Source: Pontiella desulfatans (GTDB lineage Bacteria > Verrucomicrobiota > Kiritimatiellia > Kiritimatiellales > Pontiellaceae). From it: a stretch of DNA of 64,000 nucleotides. The stretch spans positions 124,001-188,000 of the forward strand of contig NZ_CAAHFG010000002.1 in assembly GCF_900890425.1 (NCBI RefSeq). The letters run 5' to 3'. Positions within the stretch are counted from its first letter, which is position 1; each line of letters begins with the position of its first letter. The notes under the pieces are model-generated. The model had not been told where the DNA came from, did no database searches, and worked only from the letters and a program-made list of their open reading frames with translations. A program made the position numbers and the translations under genes. Below, one piece after another: positions 16,352 to 22,827 of the stretch.

Positions 16352-17798
16352 TGCCGTCTCCTTCTTCCTGCCCCTTGGTCTCTTGCCCTGGATCGCCAAT
16401 CGCAACGGAAACTTTGCGCTTTTCGATTTCGCGCTCTTCTTCTTCGAGTTCGCGGACAATCTTCCGCCAGTCGCCAAGGTTATATTTCTGACAAATGCGC
16501 TGGCGGCTCTGAATGCCACCGGCCACCGCTTTTAGTTCTGCTTCGATCTGGCTTTTGGGGTCGTACCAAGGCTGACCGGCGGGGATCCATTCCACTGCCC
16601 GCACCAATTCCCGCGCGTCGGTAATACCGGCGGCCTTCATCAGTTTCGCCACATCCGGCAACCGCGCCCATGCGGCCACCTTCCACGCGGTGTATTGATT
16701 CAGAAAACTTCTGATCGACTCGCGTTTCTGTCGGCAACTTTCCTCGTAGTCGTTGCGGTCGATGATCCGCGCAGAAAAAGAGGACTTCATCGAGTCATAG
16801 AACGTGTAGGGAATATCCAGCGCCAGCAGTCCGGCCCGAATCATCACTTCTGAAAAATCGAGGAAACCCGAGTTTGGCGTCTTGCTCTCGATGGTGTCCG
16901 CGCCTTCCCCAGGTTCCAGTCGCAGCAACTGAGGGCCATCCATGAAGTTGATTTCAGCTTCGCCCGCGTTCGCAGTGCCGGCACTCGCCGCCGTACCGAA
17001 CTCGTCGCTGCCGATGTCGCCTTCCTGCTCGCCATCATCATTGATGCCGGTATCCTCTTCATCCAGTTTTTGACTGATCGCGATGCCGAACAGCGCATGC
17101 AGTTTGATCTTTAGCAGGGTGAAGTCCCAGTTCTCATAGAGGTCTTGAAAGGTGGTGATGGCCGTCGTCAGAGGACTGATCCCGCGCGTCTGATCGAACC
17201 GTTGGAAGTAACCATCAAAGATACAGTACTTCGCGTCCACCATGTGCGAGTAGACCAGATCACGATCAACGCGGTTGGTGATTGCATATTTCTTGACCGC
17301 GCCATATTGATCCAGCACCAGCCCATTGTCATTGAGCGTTTTCGGTCGGTTTTTTTTCGGGAAAGTCGCCGTGGCCCCCGCGATGCGATCGCCCTCGATA
17401 AACTGCAGGTTTCCGGTCTTCAGCATAACCGCAAGGGCATCGCCATCCGTTGCGCGGTGCGATTCCCACAAACGCAGAGCCCGACGACGGGAATGCCGCT
17501 TGCAAATGTCAAAGTTTTCCTTGCGGCCATGCCATTCGAAAAGCTGGTTGAGCTTTGCGTCCAGCGCATCGTTTCCTGTGCGGATTAACACATTGAAATC
17601 AGTCACATAATCCAAATGCTTGCGAACCATCCACGCCACCAGCGAAAGATTGCGCATCTGGTCGTGAACGGTGCCGGTCAGCTTGCGACGATCGCGCGGC
17701 TTTAGCATTGCGTCTTCGCTCATTGTCCGAGTGGCTGGGGCTTTGCGTTGCCCCTTGCTTTGGATCGCGTTATATTCCAGGCTGGTTTTTTTAGACAT
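16344..17798 (-). CDS. Portal protein (lambda gpB-like)
   Basis: A 484-residue protein of the lambda-type portal family: RDRRKLTGTVHDQMRNLSLVAWMVRKHLDYVTDFN near the N-terminus, ATDGDALAVML, then KEYxx-type FEWHGRKENFDICKR and a long helical C-terminus rich in Glu/Lys. It forms the dodecameric DNA channel at the capsid vertex. It follows gpW and precedes the protease, as in lambda. Confidence 0.85.
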   Translation of the reverse strand: MSKKTSLEYNAIQSKGQRKAPATRTMSEDAMLKPRDRRKLTGTVHDQMRNLSLVAWMVRKHLDYVTDFNVLIRTGNDALDAKLNQLFEWHGRKENFDICKRHSRRRALRLWESHRATDGDALAVMLKTGNLQFIEGDRIAGATATFPKKNRPKTLNDNGLVLDQYGAVKKYAITNRVDRDLVYSHMVDAKYCIFDGYFQRFDQTRGISPLTTAITTFQDLYENWDFTLLKIKLHALFGIAISQKLDEEDTGINDDGEQEGDIGSDEFGTAASAGTANAGEAEINFMDGPQLLRLEPGEGADTIESKTPNSGFLDFSEVMIRAGLLALDIPYTFYDSMKSSFSARIIDRNDYEESCRQKRESIRSFLNQYTAWKVAAWARLPDVAKLMKAAGITDARELVRAVEWIPAGQPWYDPKSQIEAELKAVAGGIQSRQRICQKYNLGDWRKIVRELEEEEREIEKRKVSVAIGDPGQETKGQEEGDGNE

Positions 17799-18004
17799 TA
17801 TGCACCCGGAAAGTTTACGTTATTGAAAGTGTTTTGTCGGCGCTTGTTGCGGGCCAGCGAACGCTTCAGATCCTTCTCGCGCTGATACAGCGTGGAAAGA
17901 TCGGCCATGGTGACGGTCTCGTCGCCCATGCGATAATTCTGGACGCCGCCCTCGATCGCCTTGATCGCCTCGCGCACGCTTCGCAACTGTTCCGCCGTTG
18001 TCAT
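17798..18004 (-). CDS. gpW-like head-tail joining protein
   Basis: A 68-residue protein starting MTTAEQLRSVREAIKAIEGG, with 'MADLSTLYQREKDLKRSLAR' following, closely resembling lambda gpW (about 68 residues). The start at 18004 is preferred over the longer frame, which adds a non-conserved Cys-rich leader. gpW attaches the tail to the filled head. In lambda it follows the large terminase directly; here about 4.8 kb of accessory DNA intervenes. Confidence 0.75.
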   Translation of the reverse strand: MTTAEQLRSVREAIKAIEGGVQNYRMGDETVTMADLSTLYQREKDLKRSLARNKRRQNTFNNVNFPGA

Positions 18005-18103
18005 GCTTCTGAAAAAGCACGGCGCACAAAAAAAGCGCAATCCACAGATCGCGCTTTCAAATATTTCACTTTATTGGCGTTGAGAATTCAACCAACGTGA
18101 CCC

Positions 18104-18132
18104 TTGACAGTCGTGATATGGTACATTCTAAA
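18104..18132 (+). promoter_or_regulatory. Promoter for the lone plus-strand gene
   Basis: A perfect TTGACA (18104-18109) is followed, 16-17 bases on, by TTCTAA/TCTAAA as a -10 box. It faces against the late operon and reads into the gene at 18151, fitting independent expression from the lysogen. Confidence 0.55.
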
Positions 18133-18150
18133 CCTAACCAAGGGGGCATA

Positions 18151-18570
18151 GTGAAAGAATTCTGGAATACAACCGAATGCGGAACATGGCTGTTTAACCT
18201 AAAAATCGAAGACGAAGTTGGCCGGCTAACGGCAACGCGAATTACAGACGATGGATTTTCCTCGTTTGATGCCAAGCCCATTGAAGGCGAAAACGAAAAA
18301 GTGATCATTGCCGCCGCTGAGGTTGCTGCCAAGGAAAAGGCTGGTACAGAAATTTTGCTGGTCACGATTAATGCGGCAAATCAAAAACCATACGCCATCC
18401 TAAAAAATGGCAAGATCGCAGCAAATCCTGTACTAGCAGCCAGCGAAGACGAGGCACTCGATCAAGCCTACGAACTGCTTCAACCAGGCCTACCACAAAA
18501 GGCATCGCACGCCCCCGGAGATTCTCCGGACTGGCAAAGCGCAATTACTGTCGCAAGAATAACGAGCTAG
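18151..18570 (+). CDS. Orphan plus-strand phage gene (moron candidate)
   Basis: A 139-residue protein starting at GTG 18151 (VKEFWNTTECGTWLFNLKIE); AGGGGG lies four bases before it, better than the upstream ATG. It is an alpha/beta protein with an N-terminal beta region (VGRLTATRITDDGFSSFDA) and helices later. It has its own promoter, opposes the flanking late genes and overlaps the end of the next gene tail to tail. Such an island is typical of genes expressed in the lysogen (defence, exclusion or fitness), but no family was recognised. Confidence 0.6.
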   Translation: MKEFWNTTECGTWLFNLKIEDEVGRLTATRITDDGFSSFDAKPIEGENEKVIIAAAEVAAKEKAGTEILLVTINAANQKPYAILKNGKIAANPVLAASEDEALDQAYELLQPGLPQKASHAPGDSPDWQSAITVARITS

Positions 18571-19028
18571 TACGGCATCAGCCCCGTCTTGCTACCCAGA
18601 TTCACCAGCTCGCACTTGCGCCGAAGCGCGTGCCGCTCAAACAGCAAAAACCAGATATGCAGCATGTCGTTGCTGAAGCGCAGGGGATCGGCGTTGCCAC
18701 TGCCATAGAACGTATTGGCCGAGCCCTTGGGATAGTCCATCGAACAGCCGACAAACGAAATTTCGTCCGGTTCGAGCTCGCCGAGGATCCAATACGCGGC
18801 ATTGAAAAACATGGTGGCCCCGATGCCGAGCTCCTGCCGGCCAAAGCGTTCGCGCTGGATGTCGCCGTCGTATTCTTGGTAGCTGATCGGCTCCACATGC
18901 GCCGGCAGTGTACGCACAAAACCCATGTACTTTTTCAGCCACGACGAATAGCTCTTTTCGGTCGAATATTCCATGTGCTTCAGCCGAATCTTTTCACGCA
19001 ACAACCCCAATGCCTTAGCTTCATTCAT
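18567..19028 (-). CDS. Chimera: integron-type recombinase N-terminus joined to DUF115-like C-terminus
   Basis: A 153-residue ORF with a good GAGGTGAT Shine-Dalgarno before ATG 19028. Residues ~1-40 (LREKIRLKHMEYSTEKSY then SSWLKKYMGFVR) match the SAM-like N-terminal domain of integron-type tyrosine recombinases (compare IntI1 [21 protein letters not shown]). From ~45 on (NAAYWILGELEPDEISFVGC, ADPLRF, ELVNLGSKTGLMPY) it resembles the C-terminal half of the DUF115-like protein at 6923-7606. Neither half is a complete enzyme. It lies just beyond the broken end of the cassette array and is probably a recombination product, expressed or decaying. Confidence 0.6.
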   Translation of the reverse strand: MNEAKALGLLREKIRLKHMEYSTEKSYSSWLKKYMGFVRTLPAHVEPISYQEYDGDIQRERFGRQELGIGATMFFNAAYWILGELEPDEISFVGCSMDYPKGSANTFYGSGNADPLRFSNDMLHIWFLLFERHALRRKCELVNLGSKTGLMPY

Positions 19029-19052
19029 GATAATCACCTCGGTTTAATACAC

Positions 19053-19080
19053 GACACATGTCGCTCAATCATTGTTCGAT
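19053..19080 (-). repeat. Half attC-like site at the array end
   Basis: On the minus strand ATCGAAC (one mismatch to RYYYAAC) is followed by ...ATTGAGCGACATGTG, closely like the left arm of the other sites (TGAGCGG). The right half is missing and the sequence runs directly into the ribosome-binding site of the chimeric ORF. It marks a deletion or recombination junction. Confidence 0.5.
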
Positions 19081-19238
19081 TTACGGATCTCATCCATGCT
19101 ATGCGCCCATTTAATTGCCTCACCTAGTTTAAGCCTGAGTTCTTCAGCCGCCTTCAGCGTGAATTTTTCAGTCCCGTGGCGAGAAACGATCCCGATAGGG
19201 AACTGAGCGTCATATCTTTTTGTAACGTCTATATTCAT
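19065..19238 (-). CDS. Cassette ORF, 57 residues
   Basis: Starts MNIDVTKRYDAQFPIG at 19238; GGAGG lies 5 bases upstream and only a few bases after the right box GTTCGAT of the preceding attC-like site, as in gene cassettes. The longer frame from 19313 would run through the recombination site and is rejected. The protein is a small alpha/beta fold with a helix FTLKAAEELRLKLGEAIKWA. Function unknown. Confidence 0.6.
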   Translation of the reverse strand: MNIDVTKRYDAQFPIGIVSRHGTEKFTLKAAEELRLKLGEAIKWAHSMDEIRKSNND

Positions 19239-19249
19239 TTTAACCTCCA

Positions 19250-19337
19250 ATCGAACCAGAACATTGAGCGTACTGTGAAAACGCCTGATTCCTTGTTTGT
19301 AGCTTGAGCGCACAGCCGCTCATGTTAATCGTTGGAT
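19250..19337 (-). repeat. attC-like site alpha (88 nt)
   Basis: Left box ATCCAAC (perfect RYYYAAC), right box GTTCGAT (near GTTRRRY). Arms AACATGAGCG-G-CTGTG and CACAG-TA-CGCTCAATGTT pair with a 1-versus-2 base bulge, mimicking the extrahelical base of integron attC sites. It follows the stop codon of the 77-residue ORF by two bases. Confidence 0.7.
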
Positions 19338-19570
19338 TAATCGTCGTAATCTGGATTTTTATCCATCCAGCGTTGAGCTGCGGCAGCCATGACCGCAGTG
19401 TTTTCTACATATTGCGCGAGGCGACTTTCGACCTGCTTGTTGTATTCCAGCATTTGTTCTTTCATTTCATCCCGTCCCTTTTTCGATGCTAGGTGACAGA
19501 GAAAAGCTCCAACACAAACACCAACCGAAAACATGATTCCAGCGGCAAACGCATTCAGTACATTAAACAT
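19337..19570 (-). CDS. Cassette ORF, 77-residue membrane protein
   Basis: MFNVLNAFAAGIMFSVGVCVGAFLCHL forms one membrane helix, followed by a charged, probably coiled C-terminus (KKGRDEMKEQMLEYNKQVESRL). AAGGAG precedes the ATG, about 25 bases after the attC right box GTTGGAT. The stop codon abuts the next attC left box. Function unknown; small membrane proteins are common integron cassette products. Confidence 0.6.
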   Translation of the reverse strand: MFNVLNAFAAGIMFSVGVCVGAFLCHLASKKGRDEMKEQMLEYNKQVESRLAQYVENTAVMAAAAQRWMDKNPDYDD

Positions 19571-19599
19571 TTTTCATTCTCCTTATGTTTTTAATAAAA

Positions 19600-19687
19600 A
19601 TCCAACCAGTTGCTAGAGCGCGACGCGGGCCGACGCTCGTTTTTAATGCAGCGTTACTTTCCCGCGCCGCTCACCATTTCGTTAGCC
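19600..19687 (-). repeat. attC-like site A (88 nt)
   Basis: Left box GGCTAAC contains the stop codon TAA of the 94-residue ORF; right box GTTGGAT fits GTTRRRY perfectly. Arms GAGCG-G-CGCGGG and CCCGCG-TCG-CGCTC pair with an asymmetric bulge. Same length and TGAGCGG motif as site alpha. Confidence 0.75.
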
Positions 19688-19966
19688 GTATGTATTCTTA
19701 ATCCACGTTTCCCAGTCAAAGCCGCAGTCGCAGACTTCTTGCGAGAGGTCACATTCAGGGCAATGCGGAAATTTGATTTCAACCTTTGTTCCAATCGGCA
19801 AATGTTTTGGGTCGATAGTCCAAGGTTCTTCTGTCGTGTCATCTTGCATATCTCCGTTGCAGAAACCCCAGAGCACAGGCTTAATTTCATCACCTGAGTC
19901 TCCGTTGTAGCAATCGGCTTTCACCTCAAACACGCAGTCATTTTGGAAGTATGTCGGTTCTTTCAT
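19682..19966 (-). CDS. Cassette ORF, 94-residue Cys-rich protein
   Basis: An acidic protein beginning MKEPTYFQNDCVFEVKADCY and ending with a CPECDLSQEVCDCGFDWE segment that could form a zinc-binding site. Its stop codon is embedded in the left box of attC-like site A, a hallmark of integron cassettes. AAAGGTG precedes the ATG, shortly after right box GTTAGCC. No family recognised. Confidence 0.6.
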   Translation of the reverse strand: MKEPTYFQNDCVFEVKADCYNGDSGDEIKPVLWGFCNGDMQDDTTEEPWTIDPKHLPIGTKVEIKFPHCPECDLSQEVCDCGFDWETWIKNTYG

Positions 19967-19991
19967 GTGTTCACCTTTCTGTTAATTATTC

Positions 19992-20078
19992 GGCTAACCA
20001 TGGGCTTGAGTTTACCCGGACAACGCCGGTTTTAAATTTCGAGTTTATTTCCCGGGCAACTCAGCCCGGTCGTTCGCC
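19992..20078 (-). repeat. attC-like site C (87 nt)
   Basis: Left box GGCGAAC, right box GTTAGCC. Arms GGGCTGAGTT-G-CCCGG and CCGGG-TA-AACTCAAGCCC pair over 14-15 positions with the same 1-versus-2 bulge as site alpha. It starts at the stop of the 69-residue ORF. Confidence 0.75.
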
Positions 20079-20287
20079 TAATCACGCGGGAGCCCAAGGT
20101 CTGCCCCGCAAACACGACATTCCATATCGCAATCATCAACCGACCAGCGGGACGTGTGCCCTCCGTTAAAAATACAGATAAGCCCCCCGAAGATCCGGCG
20201 AACAAGCGGCATCAGCCTACGCAATACCCCGCGCAATGCCCCGCGCAATGCCCCGCGCAGTTTCCAGAATTTGTGTCCATACTTCAT
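20078..20287 (-). CDS. Cassette ORF, 69 residues, basic repeat plus Cys motif
   Basis: The N-terminal third contains three near-identical RGALRGALRGVLR units encoded by a 12-bp tandem repeat. The C-terminal part has CIFNGGHTS...CDMECRVCGADLG, a likely zinc site resembling small DUF1660-type phage proteins. Its stop lies at the attC-like site C left box and GGAGAG precedes the ATG. Function unknown. Confidence 0.55.
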   Translation of the reverse strand: MKYGHKFWKLRGALRGALRGVLRRLMPLVRRIFGGLICIFNGGHTSRWSVDDCDMECRVCGADLGLPRD

Positions 20288-20317
20288 ATCACTCTCCGAT
20301 TTCCTTGCGAGGCTGTC

Positions 20318-20373
20318 CCGTAACGTTGGGCTGGGAAGGAATTAAACCGACCCAGCCGTAACAAACCTTAAAC
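20318..20373 (-). repeat. Degenerate attC-like palindrome D
   Basis: Hairpin GGCTGGG...CCCAGCC with a 15-nt loop lies between the sponge-like ORF stop and a GTTACGG right-box candidate. It lacks a good left box and is shorter than the 87-88-nt sites, so it may be a decayed site or an ordinary hairpin. Confidence 0.35.
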
Positions 20374-20778
20374 CGTGTGCGTCCCTTCAACGCCTCGCCG
20401 CATCCGCTCAATCGTTCGCTGTTGAAGCCAGTGTTGCGCCTCTTCGATGTGAGTCAGTGCACAGGCATTCGCCTTGCACGCATACGGCCCAGCCTGAAAC
20501 GAGCGCAGACGATCTGCAACGATTTCCAAAAGGACTTCTTGCGTAATCCCGTTCACTCCGATTTCTGGGATAGGGCCATTTTGGAATACAATTTCCACTC
20601 TCGTTTGTTCGTTCCGCTGGCCGTCTGTGGCGGATGGATTGAGTTGCATATCCATTCCATAGATTACATACAGATGGTTTGCACCTCCGGCACCCGGCGC
20701 GTCTTGAACCTCAATATCAAGAGTGTCGTTTGCCGGGTTTACTTTGTGTCCGTTCAGTTTTCTAACTGGTGTATTCAT
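20368..20778 (-). CDS. Acb2/Tad1-like cyclic-nucleotide sponge (anti-defence)
   Basis: A 136-residue protein from ATG 20778 (ACGGAG nine bases upstream). The C-terminal half has RVEIVFQNGPIPEIGVNGIT, then VADRLRSFQAGPYACKANAC, ALTHIEEAQHWL and RGVEGTHTV. As I recall the family, this pattern is that of the Acb2/Tad1 hairpin domain, whose members sequester CBASS cyclic nucleotides or Thoeris gcADPR. The N-terminal LDIEVQDAPGAGGANHLYVI region fits Tad1-type proteins. It would act in the host cytoplasm during infection. Here it lies in a cassette array, not the early operon. Ligand class unknown. Confidence 0.65.
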   Translation of the reverse strand: MNTPVRKLNGHKVNPANDTLDIEVQDAPGAGGANHLYVIYGMDMQLNPSATDGQRNEQTRVEIVFQNGPIPEIGVNGITQEVLLEIVADRLRSFQAGPYACKANACALTHIEEAQHWLQQRTIERMRRGVEGTHTV

Positions 20779-20823
20779 TGTGTTTTCTCCGTCCGGCTTT
20801 GTTGTCTTGCTGCGCCACCGGGA

Positions 20824-20894
20824 GCCCAACAAGAATTTAGAGCGTACGGCTTAACTCTTTCGCCACGCATCAATAGCCGCCTTTTTCGTTGGAT
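20824..20894 (-). repeat. Possible attC-like site D' (71 nt or partial)
   Basis: Right box GTTGGGC fits GTTRRRY perfectly. A perfect RYYYAAC left box (ATCCAAC, 20888-20894) occurs but lies inside the 45-residue ORF, and arm pairing is weak. It could be a site overlapped by the gene or a fused half site. Confidence 0.4.
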
Positions 20895-20988
20895 ATTGCT
20901 TCATCCCTTTTGAGGCACGGTCATAGGTTCCGACATTGCCACGGTTTTCGTGTTTCCCTCTCAGGTTGTGTATTTTTTCAAAAGCCAT
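20851..20988 (-). CDS. Cassette ORF, 45 residues
   Basis: A small basic protein MAFEKIHNLRGKHENRGNVG...AAIDAWRKS, starting 9 bases after the right box GTTCAAT of attC-like site B. No Shine-Dalgarno is obvious (TTTTAAGATT). The stop overlaps the start of site D'. The short leader and position match cassette organisation. Function unknown. Confidence 0.5.
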   Translation of the reverse strand: MAFEKIHNLRGKHENRGNVGTYDRASKGMKQYPTKKAAIDAWRKS

Positions 20989-20997
20989 AATCTTAAA

Positions 20998-21085
20998 ATT
21001 GAACCAGCGAGTAGAGTTCGACGCGGCACGACGCTCAAAATCCGATCAACGCCCATCGCCGCGCGTCTCACTCGTAACGTAAAAC
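20998..21085 (-). repeat. attC-like site B (88 nt)
   Basis: Left box GTTTTAC (one mismatch to RYYYAAC), right box GTTCAAT. Arms CGAGTGAG-ACGCGCGGC and GCCGCGTCGAACTCTACTCG pair imperfectly. It has exactly the same 88-nt length as sites alpha and A, and is the first site of the array. Confidence 0.6.
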
Positions 21086-21088
21086 TAA

Positions 21089-21140
21089 TGCGCGGGCAGG
21101 ACTCGAACCCGCCGACCTGATTGGCCTCTTCCTGCCGCGC
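21089..21140 (-). other. tRNA 3'-half-like sequence
   Basis: On the minus strand GCGGG-TTCGAGT-CCTGC forms a normal T-arm, followed by an acceptor-like CCGCGCA that can pair with GCGCGG about 50 bases upstream. The D-arm and a credible anticodon arm are missing, so this is not a complete tRNA. It may be a tRNA remnant, an old attachment target or a plain hairpin. Confidence 0.35.
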
Positions 21141-21147
21141 TTAAACA

Positions 21148-21699
21148 TTATTTCTTCGTCGCGCAATGGCAGCACGTGCCGACACCATCGGCATCCCACA
21201 TTGAAGCCAGGCGGCCACAGCCGCACTTGACCGCGCGCGCCTTAATTGGAACCTTCACGACCAGATGCTGACCGCATGCGCAGCAATAGCGGCAAAATAT
21301 GACGCCGTCAAAATTATGATCGGGCGTGGCCTGGTGCATACGCGGATCCCGGCGCGTCTCGCCCTCGAGCGCCTTGGCCGGATCGATGGCTTTGCCACAC
21401 GTGCAAGCCATCGGTAGGCACACCTTCGCGCCCGTGTTGCGGTAGGGCTTGAGGTTGCCGGCCAGCGCCTGCTTCAGCTGCGCCACGTTCCATGAATCGG
21501 AAAAGGCAATGCCTTGCTTGCGGCATTCATCGCGCAGCGCCTTCCGCTGGCCGCCGCTCCGAGGTGATGGTCGCTTGCCGTCCAGAGCCGCCTGCAGCTC
21601 CTTCGATCCCCAGCGCGTGGCATACTTGATCCCGCGCTCCTCACACTGCCGCTGAAGCAGTTGTTTCTTCGTCTGGTAGTTACCGCGTTTAACGCCCAT
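21148..21699 (-). CDS. Zinc-ribbon phage protein with SAP-like motifs
   Basis: A 183-residue protein from ATG 21699 (AGGAGCAAAACC upstream). Two similar helical units, KKQLLQRQCEERGIKYATRWGSKELQAALDG and KALRDECRKQGIAFSDSWNVAQLKQAL, look like SAP/HeH-type DNA-binding motifs. The C-terminal half has CTCGK, FCRYCCACG, CGCGRL and CCHC, implying two zinc ribbons. It overlaps the preceding small gene. It may bind DNA or RNA in late functions; a small-terminase role is possible but unsupported. Confidence 0.55.
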   Translation of the reverse strand: MGVKRGNYQTKKQLLQRQCEERGIKYATRWGSKELQAALDGKRPSPRSGGQRKALRDECRKQGIAFSDSWNVAQLKQALAGNLKPYRNTGAKVCLPMACTCGKAIDPAKALEGETRRDPRMHQATPDHNFDGVIFCRYCCACGQHLVVKVPIKARAVKCGCGRLASMWDADGVGTCCHCATKK

Positions 21700-21859
21700 G
21701 GTTTTGCTCCTGGTTGAATCCTCGTTTAAACAAAATTCGCCAACTGGCTTTAAGTCGTTCACGAAATGGCAAACAACAAAGCCGATTGAAAAAGGTTGAA
21801 TACTGCACCTTGATTTCACGCCGCACCGCCTGCCCGACCTTCCTGCTATGCTTTCCCAT
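21689..21859 (-). CDS. Small basic phage protein (56 residues)
   Basis: Starts MGKHSRKVGQAVRREIKVQY at 21859, with AAGGAG six bases before the ATG. Very basic and Arg-rich throughout; it could bind nucleic acid. The start overlaps the glycosyltransferase stop and the end overlaps the zinc-ribbon gene start, so it sits in a coupled operon. Function unknown. Confidence 0.5.
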   Translation of the reverse strand: MGKHSRKVGQAVRREIKVQYSTFFNRLCCLPFRERLKASWRILFKRGFNQEQNHGR

Positions 21860-22769
21860 TTTTACTCCTTGGTTTGAGTTCAAAGCGTTCGATCCAATCT
21901 TCGATTGTGCGCGTCCATGGAGTGGATTCGCGGAAGAGATCGGCAGAAGATAGATAGGCATGCGCATTAATTTTATTGAGCCGCGCCGCAAATGCCTTAT
22001 TGCAAGTCAGCCATGTGACAAGCTCCACTTTCGTGGCATTTTTAAACGGCAACATCCACAGCAACCGCAACCGGTTCGCCCAAAGCTGATCAACCCAGTC
22101 CACGGAACAGTGTCGAGGCTTGCCCATGTAGTGGCCGACGTAGTGGTCGAGTAGATCGATGCGGCCACCGCACAGCCATTGCACGGCGCTAATGGTTTCC
22201 TCGTCGCATCCCCAACCTGTACCGAGCCGCCATGGCTGATTGAGGTCGAGATAGCGCTGGCGGCGCATTCCGTAGCACGCGCCCATCACGCAGCTGATTT
22301 CATCACCGGGCTTGTTGTCGGCCCACTTGCCAACAAGAGCGCCATGGAAACCGCTGTCTTCGCGCACCATCCAATTCATGGCCGCGCCTTTGTAGACCCC
22401 GCGGCCCTGCGTCCAAGAATCGTGCCCATCCTCAAGCGCCACCATCTTGAAGCAGCAGAGGCCATCAGGTTCGTGGTGCAGATAGCTCCGCAACTGCGAA
22501 GCCCATCCGGGCTGGAAATCCATGTGCGCGTCGCAGGTGAAAACCACATCGCCGCCCGCTGCCATAATGCCGGTATGCCGGCTGGACTGGGTGCCGAGCG
22601 GCATCTCAGGCATTACCGCAGTAAAGTTTGCAGGCAAATTTTCTGGCGGCGCGCAGCCATCAAAAACAACAATCACTTCAGAACCCGGGGCCGTTCGCTC
22701 AATGCTTTCGAGCGTCTGCATTAAATGGGGTTCGTCCGCCTTGCACGGAATCACGATTGACAAGTCCAT
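21846..22769 (-). CDS. GT2-family glycosyltransferase
   Basis: A 307-residue protein starting MDLSIVIPCKADEPHLMQTL at 22769, with the GT-A nucleotide-sugar fold: VIVVFDGC near 35, FTCDAHMDFQPGW (Asp-x-His metal site) near 85, and GWGCDEETISAVQWL near 190, similar to the GalNAc-transferase-like branch. It probably glycosylates a virion protein or host glycan. It is the first accessory gene after the terminase and lies behind an operator-containing intergenic region. Confidence 0.75.
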   Translation of the reverse strand: MDLSIVIPCKADEPHLMQTLESIERTAPGSEVIVVFDGCAPPENLPANFTAVMPEMPLGTQSSRHTGIMAAGGDVVFTCDAHMDFQPGWASQLRSYLHHEPDGLCCFKMVALEDGHDSWTQGRGVYKGAAMNWMVREDSGFHGALVGKWADNKPGDEISCVMGACYGMRRQRYLDLNQPWRLGTGWGCDEETISAVQWLCGGRIDLLDHYVGHYMGKPRHCSVDWVDQLWANRLRLLWMLPFKNATKVELVTWLTCNKAFAARLNKINAHAYLSSADLFRESTPWTRTIEDWIERFELKPRSKNGKA

Positions 22770-22812
22770 TTTGTTCCCTTCCTTGTTGGCGTTGATATTT
22801 AGCACAGCGGCA

Positions 22813-22824
22813 TTACCGCAGTAA
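22813..22824. promoter_or_regulatory. Operator copy at the glycosyltransferase leader
   Basis: Perfect TTACCGCAGTAA, identical to the operator beside the repressor gene. It is 44 bases upstream of the glycosyltransferase ATG and just past the terminase stop, with TAAATAT downstream on the minus strand as a possible -10 box. It suggests the repressor also controls this accessory/late segment. Confidence 0.6.
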
Positions 22825-22827
22825 CGT

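Larger units (their letters stand above)
19053..21085 (-). mobile_element. Integron-like gene-cassette array within the prophage
   Basis: Six small minus-strand ORFs (45-136 residues) are separated by intergenic palindromes, four of which are 87-88 nt with attC-type boxes, one shorter and one partial. Distances between successive right boxes are about 174, 506, 326, 392 and 350 bases, in the range of gene cassettes. ORF stops fall in or beside the left box and Shine-Dalgarno sequences follow the right box, the normal cassette architecture. No full integron integrase gene is in the window; only a remnant-like N-terminus lies at 19028. The array occupies the gap between terminase and gpW. Confidence 0.7.

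Noticed and set aside
20080-20287. CRISPR-like or satellite repeat in the 69-residue ORF
   Set aside because: Only three 12-bp units, in frame and inside a coding sequence; no spacers.
19604-21070. Reading the intergenic palindromes as intrinsic terminators
   Set aside because: They lack terminal T runs and have constant 87-88-nt length with boxed ends, which suits attC-like sites better.
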